Under the pieces are notes generated by a model. The model was not told the origin of the DNA. It saw nothing but the letters and a program-made list of their open reading frames with translations, and did no database searches. The translations under genes were made by a program, and so were the position numbers. 64,000 nt of DNA from Cronobacter condimenti 1330 (lineage in GTDB: Bacteria; Pseudomonadota; Gammaproteobacteria; Enterobacterales; Enterobacteriaceae). Where the stretch lies: positions 3,844,001 to 3,908,000 of the forward strand of contig NZ_CP012264.1 of the NCBI RefSeq assembly GCF_001277255.1, in the 5' to 3' direction. Positions 8,255 through 17,370 of this stretch are shown here, piece after piece (position 1 is the first letter of the stretch; every line of letters starts with the position of its first letter).

Positions 8255-10110
8255 TGGTCGCTTCCTTCTTTTGTAGGGGTAATAAGTTGCGCAGTGATGC
8301 AACTGAATGTGTCCAGCGCCTGGCGAAAGTCGTACTCACGGGAATCTCCCGTTGCCAGAGCAAGTATAATTTTGAGGCTTTTTAGTAACTGGGTTGCTCC
8401 GGGCGCGATGGGTCGCCCGGCCTGCCAGGCCTCTGATAAGGCTTTTACCGCAGGATTGTTAAAATTGATGTAGAGGCGCACCGGTGCCTGCTGCTCGATT
8501 TTGCTGGCGAACTGGCGTGCGAGCATCAGCGCGGCGGTGCTCATGCGGCGATCGGCCTCGTCCTGCTCCAGCCGCGCTTTTAACTCGGCCTCGCGGTTAA
8601 CAACCATCACGAGCGGCAGCGTGGCCGGTTCAAAGGAAGACATCACGCACTCTTCATCATCGCGCAGCTGTTCGCTCCACCAGTTCGCTTCTTCCGGGCT
8701 GACGTCATGCAGCGCGAAAAGCTGCTCGTTACCCGCCGAGGTGCCAACTTCCACCAGGCGCGCGCCGTACAGTGTCGCCCAGCGGCGCAGGAACGGTACG
8801 ACCGCGTAACGGTACCCCAGCGCGACCGGACGCCCGGAGAGGCGGAACAGCATCTCTTCAAAACCACCCTCTTCGCTGAGCATCACGTTCAGCGTGTTGT
8901 TCTGGCGCAGCGCCTTCGCTGGCAGGTCACCCTGCGAGGTGGGAATAAGCAATTCATCCTTGAGCAGATCAAAGAGGCGATCGTCACAGATAGCAGCCCC
9001 GAGCAGCGCTTCGTTATGGCGCACCAGCACACGACGCCAGACGGCGGGCTGCTGTTTCGCAAGATCGGCAAGGCCGTCGATCAATGCCTCGGTCAACGCC
9101 GCCTGGGTGGCGTACCACGTCATGTCGCGCTGTAAATCTTCACGGCTGGCGGTTGGCGTAAGGCGACTGGACTCAATCACGCCGCCGACAAACCCTGCCC
9201 ACGACGGCAGCAGTTCACGCGCCTGATCGTCCAGCAGCATACCGCGCAGGAATAGCGACAGGTTGCGGTTATCGCTGGTGCCGTAAGTGGCGCCGTCCTG
9301 CAGCCACAACATTCCTACCGCGTCGCTGTCACCAGACGGCTCCACAAGGAGCGTGCAGAGCGGGGTAAAGGCGCGCTCAAAGCGGCTCGCAAATTCGATA
9401 TTCTGTTTCTGGCGCAGCGCCGGATGCAGCGTCACGCCATCTTCAGAGGCGACGCGCCAGGGCGGTGTCAGATGATTGACCGCGGTGTCTTCTTCGCCCA
9501 CAAACAGCGGTTCTTTCATTAATATGCAGTAGCGGCCCAGCACATCACCCAACAGTTTGTTATTCGCGAGGTATAAAAACTCCTCTTTGAGGTGCAGCGT
9601 GACGGTCGTGCCCGGATCTCGTGGTGTCGCAGCGGTAACGCTATACGTTTCGCCGCTGGCGGAGGCGTAAAGCCAGCCTTCGCCCGGCGCTTTCCAGGAC
9701 GTGGTATGCACGGTAACCCGCTCCGCCAGCACAAAGGCGGAGAGAAAACCCAGCCCAAACATCCCGATAAGCCCGGTGTCGTCATCCTGCTGGCGTAAAT
9801 GGCGGGTATAGCCCACGCCGACGGTTGCCAGGAAATCGTGGATCTCCTGTTCAGTCAGGCCTGAGCCGGTATCATGAATAACGATGGTGCGCCGTTGCGC
9901 GTCGCCCGTGACGCGGATCTCCGCACGCGGTTCCGCCGCGCCCTCTTCCAGCCGTCGTCTGACAATCGCGTCATGCGCGTTTTGCACCAGCTCACGGATG
10001 GCGACCATCGGTGTGGAGTAAAGGTGTTTGCTGAGCACCTGCATTAACCCCGGCAGATTCACCGGCGTCTCGTGTTGTCCTGTTAATGGCGCGGTAATGA
10101 GGTTATCCAC
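8251..10110 (-). CDS. HSP90-family (GHKL) ATPase distinct from HtpG
   Basis: This protein of about 619 residues carries the HSP90 ATP-binding fold. The N box IRELVQNAHDA holds the catalytic Glu and the Asn at about residues 40 and 44. IHDTGSGLTEQEI contains the nucleotide-binding Asp at about 80. MFGLGFLSAF at about 117-126 corresponds to the lid glycine motif. The middle-domain catalytic Arg is present in TASREDLQ at about 323. The C-terminal part has an INFNNPAVKALS stretch like the HSP90 dimerisation region, but no MEEVD tail. The GTG at 10110 with GAGAG upstream is my preferred start; an ATG at 10152 is possible. It differs strongly from housekeeping HtpG and forms an operon with the TPR gene. 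Confidence 0.85.
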   Translation of the reverse strand: MDNLITAPLTGQHETPVNLPGLMQVLSKHLYSTPMVAIRELVQNAHDAIVRRRLEEGAAEPRAEIRVTGDAQRRTIVIHDTGSGLTEQEIHDFLATVGVGYTRHLRQQDDDTGLIGMFGLGFLSAFVLAERVTVHTTSWKAPGEGWLYASASGETYSVTAATPRDPGTTVTLHLKEEFLYLANNKLLGDVLGRYCILMKEPLFVGEEDTAVNHLTPPWRVASEDGVTLHPALRQKQNIEFASRFERAFTPLCTLLVEPSGDSDAVGMLWLQDGATYGTSDNRNLSLFLRGMLLDDQARELLPSWAGFVGGVIESSRLTPTASREDLQRDMTWYATQAALTEALIDGLADLAKQQPAVWRRVLVRHNEALLGAAICDDRLFDLLKDELLIPTSQGDLPAKALRQNNTLNVMLSEEGGFEEMLFRLSGRPVALGYRYAVVPFLRRWATLYGARLVEVGTSAGNEQLFALHDVSPEEANWWSEQLRDDEECVMSSFEPATLPLVMVVNREAELKARLEQDEADRRMSTAALMLARQFASKIEQQAPVRLYINFNNPAVKALSEAWQAGRPIAPGATQLLKSLKIILALATGDSREYDFRQALDTFSCITAQLITPTKEGSDQ

Positions 10111-10231
10111 TGTGACTCTCTGTATTTTCCGGCTGTGGTTGTCGGTAGCCATACCGGGCGCCGCGCGTGCGCGCTGTCGCCTTTCGGCAGGCATAAGGGA
10201 GAGATGATAAGGGGGTATGGGCGCGGGGTAT

Positions 10232-10249
10232 ACTATCATTCCCGATAGT
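10232..10249 (-). promoter_or_regulatory. Operator-like palindrome near the HSP90 operon promoter
   Basis: ACTATC and GATAGT form a perfect six-base inverted repeat with a six-base spacer. They overlap a leftward -10-like TAGTATAC. The geometry fits a repressor operator over a promoter, but the cognate protein is unknown. Confidence 0.35.
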
Positions 10250-10317
10250 TTTCCAGGCCAGGCGGATCGCCGCTGCGTTCTCTCTCTTCATAAGAATACA
10301 CAACGCTGGCTTTTCGG

Positions 10318-10349
10318 CGCGGCACTCGCGAAAGAAAACGAGTGCCGCG
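10318..10349 (-). promoter_or_regulatory. CIRCE-like inverted repeat upstream of HSP90-like gene
   Basis: Eleven-base perfect arms (CGCGGCACTCG / CGAGTGCCGCG) are separated by ten bases. The inner GCACTC...GAGTGC halves match the HrcA operator CIRCE (TTAGCACTC-N9-GAGTGCTAA), but the spacing between them is three bases longer. It could equally be a transcript hairpin. Confidence 0.35.
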
Positions 10350-10529
10350 GTTAAATTAACGCAATGCGTGATATTTTCACGTAACGTGATGCGTTATTTA
10401 ACGGGTAAAGATGTGCGATTTAAATAGCCATAACACTGCCAAAAAAGAAATATAAATCATATGGCGCTTTTCATCTCATTTTTAAAAGAAAGACTATTGT
10501 ATGCGCGAGTGCTTAAGGCTTTCTGTCTT

Positions 10530-10595
10530 ACGCTCATGTGAGGGAAAGAAGCCCCCAGAAATAGTTCTGTTAAGCCGAGGCTATCCCTCAACTTA
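10530..10595 (-). ncRNA. sok: Putative Sok antisense RNA of the hok locus
   Basis: The hok leader around 10505-10595 shows the conserved order of the hok/sok family: GCTTAAGGCTTTCTG, then AAAGAAGCCCCC, then CGAGGCTATCCCTC. In plasmid R1 hok/sok the antisense Sok RNA is transcribed leftward across the corresponding segment and blocks translation of mok and hok. The exact ends given here are estimates from that alignment. Confidence 0.55.
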
Positions 10596-10646
10596 AGGCA
10601 ATTTGAGATTTGCCTTTTACTCATCGATTTGCAAGAAGTAAAAGGC

Positions 10647-10799
10647 ATGATGCCACGGCGTTATTTACTGGCCTGTTTATTAGTGGTCAGCGTAACTCTT
10701 TTGATTTTTACATTAATGAATCGAAGTATGTTATGCGAGCTTACCATCAGACGCGGTAACCAGGCGGTGGCGGCTAAGCCTTCCTGTACGGAGAAGTGA
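10647..10799 (+). CDS. hok: Hok-family type I toxin, intact
   Basis: This 50-residue peptide reads MMPRRYLLACLLVVSVTLLI and then continues FTLMNRSMLCELTIRRGNQA. It matches the Hok/Gef family: a basic N-terminus, one transmembrane helix of about 18 residues, the conserved T-L-L-I-F-T, the R-S-x-L-C-E core and a basic R-x-G-x-x-x-V-A-A motif. Hok peptides insert in the inner membrane and depolarise it when antisense control fails. Either of two consecutive ATG codons may be used; AAGG lies just upstream. The long leader with the hok/sok signature supports a genuine locus. The coding frame is intact, so it may be active. Confidence 0.88.
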   Translation: MMPRRYLLACLLVVSVTLLIFTLMNRSMLCELTIRRGNQAVAAKPSCTEK

Positions 10800-11016
10800 A
10801 GCTCTCCCGGGTGGGGTTACCTCGCCCGGTGATGAGTTCTTAATGCACCCAATCCCCTTGCTCTTATTTAAGAGTTTCATTAATCCGCTGAACGGGGATT
10901 TATCCTTGGTGATTTATAAGTGCATGGGTATTTTCATCACGCAATTCAATACAACAAATTCGACGAGATTACACCCGCACTTTTATTTTTTTCGTTCAGA
11001 GCATGATGGTTTACGA

Positions 11017-11163
11017 CGGGCGCTTAAGGCTTCCTGTCTTAAGCTAATGTGAGAGACAGAAAGAAGAAAGCCCGGACAATATTCTTATTAACCCAAGGCT
11101 AATCTCAAATCCCAACGAGTGGAGATTAGCCGCTTACTTGCCGAAAGGTAAAGCGTTAAAGGC
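11017..11163 (+). repeat. Second copy of the hok/sok leader
   Basis: From 11021 onward the sequence repeats the leader of the upstream hok locus: CGCTTAAGGCTTCCTGTCTTA, then a shared GAAAGAAG-AAAGCCC stretch, then CCAAGGCTAATCTC. The two leaders are about 520 bases apart in the same orientation. The divergence indicates an old duplication or an independent second family member. Confidence 0.7.
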
Positions 11164-11298
11164 ATAACGCTACTGAGATAGCTGTTCGCCTCTTTCGTTG
11201 TATTTTGCGTCACGCTATGACGTTTCACTTTAATTAACCACGGCATGTTATATGAGTTAACAATAAAGCAAGGAAATAAGGCGGTGGTGGCGCGGCCA
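11164..11298 (+). pseudogene. Degenerate hok-family toxin gene
   Basis: Aligned without gaps to the intact hok 520 bases upstream, this frame reads I-T-L-L-R-stop-LFASFVVFCVTL-stop-RFTLINHGMLYELTIKQGNKAVVAR. The start ATG has become ATA, and two in-frame stops interrupt the membrane helix. The C-terminal half keeps the family pattern (MLYELTIKQGNKAVVA against MLCELTIRRGNQAVAA), although the conserved Cys is Tyr. The locus is therefore dead as a toxin, although its antisense RNA could still exist. Confidence 0.85.
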
Positions 11299-11370
11299 GC
11301 GGCGGCGCGTTGCTTCTGTTGTGTCGTTTTTGCTGGCCCAGCACGTTGCCCTTGCCAGCGTGCCGCGCCA

Positions 11371-11398
11371 TAAAAAACCCCGCCGGAAGCGGGGTTTA
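11371..11398 (-). terminator. Intrinsic terminator of gltP
   Basis: The stem AAACCCCGC / GCGGGGTTT has a short loop. In the leftward direction it is followed by a run of T residues. It lies 15 bases past the gltP stop. Confidence 0.85.
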
Positions 11399-11413
11399 GA
11401 GACGCGTTAAGCA

Positions 11414-12727
11414 TTAATTCCTGGCGGTGCTGTCGAACCGGCCAAGCATTTCGCGCTCGTAAGCCTGCGCTTTTTTGCGGTCAAACTTGTGCTCCCACTT
11501 GGCGATGACCAGCACCGCCAGCGCGTTGCCGACCACGTTCAGCGCGGTACGCGCCATGTCGAGGATACGGTCAACGCCTGCGATAAATGCCAGGCCTTCC
11601 AGCGGAATGCCAACGCTACCAAGCGTCGCCAGCAGTACCACAAAGGAAACGCCCGGCACGCCCGCGATGCCCTTAGAGGTCACCATCAGCGTCAGTACCA
11701 GAATGATTTCCTGACCCAGCGACAGATCAATGCCGTAGAGCTGCGCGATAAAAATCGCCGCGATGCTCTGATAAAGCGTGGAGCCATCAAGGTTAAAGGA
11801 ATAGCCCGTTGGCACCACGAAGCTCGTGATCGACGCCGGCGCGCCATAGGCCTCCATTTTCTCGATAATCCGCGGCAGCACGCTTTCAGAGCTTGCGGTG
11901 GAGTACGCCAGGATCAGTTCATCTTTCAGAATACGGATCAGCGTCCAGACGCGCAGCCCGCACATACGCGCTACCGCGCCCAGCACGACAAGCGCGAAGA
12001 AGAGAATCGCCGCATACACCAGAATCACCAGCTTCGCGAGCGGCCACAGCGACGCAAAACCAAAGTTCGCCACCGTGACTGAGATCAGCGCAAACACCCC
12101 CACCGGTGCATAGCGCATCACCATATGGGTGACTTTAAACATGGTTTCGGACACGGAGCGGAACACCGTCACCAGCGGTTCGCGATGCGCGGCAGGCAGC
12201 GAAGACAGCCCCAGACCAAACAGCACCGAGAAGAAGATGATAGGCAGCATCTCGCCTTTCGCCATCGACGCGAAAATGTTGGTAGGTACCAGCGACAAAA
12301 TAGTGCCCATCAGACCGTGTGCATGGTTTTGCACCTCTTCGGTCGTGTGCTGATATTTTGAAATATCCACTGCTGCCAGTTGTGACATATCAATGCCGCT
12401 GCCTGGCTGGAACACATTCGCAAGGGTGATACCCAGTACGATAGCGACCGTCGTGATCACTTCAAAATAGAGGATGGTTTTCGCGCCGATGCGCCCGAGC
12501 TGTTTTGCATCGCCTACGCCCGCGATGCCGACCACCAGCGTGGAGATAACGATCGGGACCACAATCATTTTAATCAGATGAATAAAAATGTCGCCAGCGG
12601 GCGAAAGAAGGTTGGTCACCAGCCATTCGCGGCTATCCGTCTGATAATGGAGAAAACTGCCCAGAAGAATACCCAGCACCAGGGCCAGCAGGATCTGCCA
12701 GGCCAGGCTGATTTTACTGTTTTTCAT
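11414..12727 (-). CDS. gltP: Glutamate/aspartate:proton symporter GltP
   Basis: This 437-residue protein matches E. coli GltP (437 residues) almost throughout. GltP is an inner-membrane symporter of the dicarboxylate/amino acid:cation family. Family hallmarks are the serine-rich stretch AYSTASSESVLPR, the transport motif NLDGSTLYQSIAAIFIAQ and the C-terminal GVDRILDMARTALNVVGN with substrate-binding Asp, Arg and Asn. Several hydrophobic segments begin at residue 9. The ATG at 12727 (MKNSKIS) is chosen because it gives exactly the family length; the upstream extension has no homology. The gene is divergent from acs. In E. coli the nrf operon lies between these two genes; here it is absent. Confidence 0.96.
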   Translation of the reverse strand: MKNSKISLAWQILLALVLGILLGSFLHYQTDSREWLVTNLLSPAGDIFIHLIKMIVVPIVISTLVVGIAGVGDAKQLGRIGAKTILYFEVITTVAIVLGITLANVFQPGSGIDMSQLAAVDISKYQHTTEEVQNHAHGLMGTILSLVPTNIFASMAKGEMLPIIFFSVLFGLGLSSLPAAHREPLVTVFRSVSETMFKVTHMVMRYAPVGVFALISVTVANFGFASLWPLAKLVILVYAAILFFALVVLGAVARMCGLRVWTLIRILKDELILAYSTASSESVLPRIIEKMEAYGAPASITSFVVPTGYSFNLDGSTLYQSIAAIFIAQLYGIDLSLGQEIILVLTLMVTSKGIAGVPGVSFVVLLATLGSVGIPLEGLAFIAGVDRILDMARTALNVVGNALAVLVIAKWEHKFDRKKAQAYEREMLGRFDSTARN

Positions 12728-13150
12728 AACGACTTTACTTCCTAAATTACAGCGCCATTCCCACGCGTGCTCGAATGAGAACGACGCAAGCTGAAAGGGG
12801 TATGACAAACGTTGGGTGATATTGTGGGGTTTTTAACGCGTTTAATCAGTACCACTTGCACGGCATCCTGCGCAACCCTTAAAGAACAGGCATATTCACT
12901 GAAAAATGCCTTAATAACCCTAATTTATCGCGATAATCTATTATAAGTTAATGTTATTAAAAGAGTTATAAAATCGATCCAGCAAATAATACTTAATGGC
13001 AATTATTTTCCTTGAAAGATTCGTTTGATGAATTTTCATGCAGTTTCGGTAATGCGTGATCTGCCGCCCAAAAAGTAAACAAAGCTATTCGCAAGTCTGT
13101 TCTTAACTTTTGCGTGACATATCATTAACATCTAAAAGGAGAAAAAAGCC
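12728..13150. other. Divergent gltP-acs regulatory region
   Basis: This AT-rich 420-base region must hold the gltP and acs promoters. AAGGAG lies nine bases before the acs start. In E. coli acs is activated by CRP with modulation by IHF and Fis. I see only partial CRP-like half-sites (GCGTGAT, GCGTGACAT) and no perfect site. No remnant of the nrf genes is visible. Confidence 0.6.
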
Positions 13151-15109
<1,959 letters not shown>

Positions 15110-15140
15110 CCCTGTTTTCGATAATTATCCCTCATCCTAA

Positions 15141-15163
15141 CCCTCTCCCCGTTGGGGAGAGGG
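15141..15163. repeat. Short palindromic intergenic repeat
   Basis: CCCTCTCCCC and GGGGAGAGGG form a perfect ten-base inverted repeat just after acs, preceded by CTCATCCTAA. This motif is commonly seen as a dispersed intergenic palindrome in gamma-proteobacteria. It may stabilise or attenuate the acs transcript before yjcH. Confidence 0.6.
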
Positions 15164-15269
15164 AATAATAACAACCCTCCCCAAAGGATTTCGCCTTGCG
15201 CAGGAATGCGCGGGCGCGGCCGGTGCCGCGGTGGCGAAAGACAAAGGGGATACTTCTGGAGACTCTGTG

Positions 15270-15584
15270 ATGAATAACGATATTTGTCAGCAGATAGAGA
15301 ACAGTGCGCACTACAGGGAGTTAATTCATAAACGGCAACGGTTTGCCTTCACGCTGTCGATCATTATGTTGATTATCTATGTCGGCTTTATCCTGCTTAT
15401 CGCCTTCGCGCCGGGCTGGCTTGGTACGCCGCTCTCGCCTGGCAGTAGCGTAACGCGCGGCATTCCCATCGGTATTGGGGTGATCCTGATTTCGTTTATT
15501 CTCACGGGCGTCTATGTCTGGCGCGCCAACACTGAATTTGACCGGCTGACTAACGCGGTGCTGAAAGAGGTACAGCCTTCATGA
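15270..15584 (+). CDS. yjcH: YjcH family membrane protein (DUF485)
   Basis: This 104-residue inner-membrane protein has two hydrophobic segments: LSIIMLIIYVGFILLIAFAP, and the region beginning GIPIGIGVILISFILTGV. It matches E. coli YjcH, which is cotranscribed with acs and actP. The exact role is not established; it is thought to assist acetate permease. The ATG at 15270 (MNNDICQQI) gives the E. coli length and has GGAG upstream; a longer frame start at 15231 is not supported. Its stop overlaps the actP start as ATGA. Confidence 0.94.
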   Translation: MNNDICQQIENSAHYRELIHKRQRFAFTLSIIMLIIYVGFILLIAFAPGWLGTPLSPGSSVTRGIPIGIGVILISFILTGVYVWRANTEFDRLTNAVLKEVQPS

Positions 15585-17227
15585 AACGTCTCCTTTTCCC
15601 GCTGTTAATCGCCCTTTCTCCTGCCGCCCTGGCCGATGCGCTCACCGGCGATGTGCAGCGCCAGCCGACCAACTGGCAGGCTATTATTATGTTCCTCATT
15701 TTCGTGGCGCTGACGCTTGGCATCACGTACTGGGCATCTAAACGCACCCGTTCGCGCAGCGATTACTACACGGCGGGCGGCAACATTACCGGTTTCCAGA
15801 ACGGGCTCGCTATCGCAGGCGACTTTATGTCTGCCGCCTCCTTTCTTGGGATCTCCGCGCTCGTCTATACCTCTGGCTACGACGGGCTTATTTACTCGCT
15901 GGGCTTCCTGGTAGGGTGGCCAATTATCCTATTTTTAATCGCCGAGCGGTTGCGCAACCTCGGGCGTTACACCTTTGCCGATGTCGCGTCCTACCGTCTT
16001 AAACAACGCCCTATTCGCCTGCTTTCCGCCTGCGGCTCGCTGGTGGTGGTCGCGCTCTATCTCATTGCGCAGATGGTGGGTGCCGGCAAGTTGATCCAGT
16101 TGCTTTTCGGCCTGAACTACCACATCGCCGTAGTGCTGGTGGGCGTGCTGATGGTGATGTATGTCCTCTTCGGCGGCATGCTGGCGACAACGTGGGTGCA
16201 GATAATCAAAGCGGTGCTGCTGCTGTTTGGGGCAAGTTTTATGGCCTTCATGGTGATGAAGCATGTCGGCTTTAGCTTCAATAATCTGTTCTCTGAAGCG
16301 ATGGCGGTACACCCTAAAGGCAGCGCCATTATGAGCCCAGGCGGGCTGGTGAAAGATCCGGTGTCTGCGCTGTCGCTCGGCCTCGGTCTGATGTTTGGCA
16401 CGGCTGGCCTGCCGCATATTCTGATGCGCTTCTTTACGGTCAGCGATGCCCGCGAAGCACGTAAGAGCGTCTTTTATGCCACCGGGTTTATGGGTTACTT
16501 CTACATCCTGACCTTTATCATCGGTTTTGGCGCCATCATGCTGGTTGGCGCGAACCCGGCGTTTAAAGACGCTGCCGGCGCGTTGATTGGCGGTAACAAC
16601 ATGGCGGCGGTACATCTGGCCGATGCCGTAGGCGGCAATCTGTTCCTCGGCTTTATCTCCGCCGTAGCCTTCGCCACGATCCTCGCCGTGGTCGCGGGCC
16701 TGACGCTCGCCGGTGCCTCCGCGGTATCGCATGACTTGTACGCCAACGTGTTCCGTAAAGGCGCGACCGAGCGCGAAGAGCTGCGGGTATCGAAAATCAC
16801 CGTACTGGTGCTGGGCGTCGTGGCGATTCTGCTGGGCATTTTGTTTGAGAAGCAGAACATCGCGTTCATGGTGGGCCTGGCGTTCTCGATTGCCGCGAGC
16901 TGTAACTTCCCCATTATCCTGCTTTCCATGTACTGGTCGAAGCTCACTACCCGTGGCGCGATGATTGGCGGCTGGCTGGGGCTGTTAACTGCCGTGTTGC
17001 TGATGCTGCTTGGCCCGACCGTCTGGGTACAGGTACTTGGCCACGCGGCGCCTGTGTTCCCGTATGAGTACCCGGCGTTGTTCTCTATCGCCGTGGCCTT
17101 TATCGGGATCTGGCTCTTCTCCGCTACCGACAACAGCCCGGAAGGCAACCTGGAGCGCGAGCAGTTCCGCGCGCAGTTTATTCGCTCGCAGACCGGTCTT
17201 GGCATCGAACAGGGCCGCTCACACTAA
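15581..17227 (+). CDS. actP: Cation/acetate symporter ActP
   Basis: This 548-residue protein of the sodium:solute symporter family takes up acetate and other short carboxylates. It begins with a probable cleaved signal sequence (about 19 residues, ending AALA), as in E. coli ActP. About 13 membrane segments follow, with conserved stretches such as RSDYYTAGGNITGFQNGLAIAGD (split across the first helices) and MFGTAGLPHILMRFF. Translation is coupled to yjcH through an ATGA overlap. It completes the acs-yjcH-actP operon. Confidence 0.97.
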   Translation: MKRLLFPLLIALSPAALADALTGDVQRQPTNWQAIIMFLIFVALTLGITYWASKRTRSRSDYYTAGGNITGFQNGLAIAGDFMSAASFLGISALVYTSGYDGLIYSLGFLVGWPIILFLIAERLRNLGRYTFADVASYRLKQRPIRLLSACGSLVVVALYLIAQMVGAGKLIQLLFGLNYHIAVVLVGVLMVMYVLFGGMLATTWVQIIKAVLLLFGASFMAFMVMKHVGFSFNNLFSEAMAVHPKGSAIMSPGGLVKDPVSALSLGLGLMFGTAGLPHILMRFFTVSDAREARKSVFYATGFMGYFYILTFIIGFGAIMLVGANPAFKDAAGALIGGNNMAAVHLADAVGGNLFLGFISAVAFATILAVVAGLTLAGASAVSHDLYANVFRKGATEREELRVSKITVLVLGVVAILLGILFEKQNIAFMVGLAFSIAASCNFPIILLSMYWSKLTTRGAMIGGWLGLLTAVLLMLLGPTVWVQVLGHAAPVFPYEYPALFSIAVAFIGIWLFSATDNSPEGNLEREQFRAQFIRSQTGLGIEQGRSH

Positions 17228-17228
17228 G

Positions 17229-17272
17229 CCCTCTCCCCGGCCATTGCGGCCGGGGATCACATTTTTCCCCCT
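17229..17272 (+). terminator. Terminator after actP
   Basis: The stem CCCCGGCC / GGCCGGGG with an ATTGC loop is followed by ATCACATTTTTCCC. It lies a few bases after the actP stop and should end the acetate operon. Confidence 0.75.
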
Positions 17273-17370
17273 TCGCCATATCCAATCCCACCGATAGCGC
17301 TACAGTAGAAAAATGAAACGCCGTTTTTATTTTATCTATGACACACGCCATTTTGGCCAGAGAGGACGCT

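Larger units (their letters stand above)
10111..10646. other. Regulatory region between the HSP90 operon and hok
   Basis: This region between divergent genes holds two clear inverted repeats in the leftward leader/promoter area of the HSP90-TPR operon. Further right lie the long structured leader of the hok locus (from about 10501) and its antisense RNA gene. No other protein gene is visible. Confidence 0.6.

Noticed and set aside
10457..10648. 63-codon minus-strand frame over the hok leader
   Set aside because: It is antisense to the structured hok/sok leader and has no protein features; the region is better explained as RNA control elements.
15935..16732. 265-codon minus-strand frame inside actP
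   Set aside because: The translation is His/Gln/Arg-rich low-complexity sequence, typical of antisense to a membrane protein.
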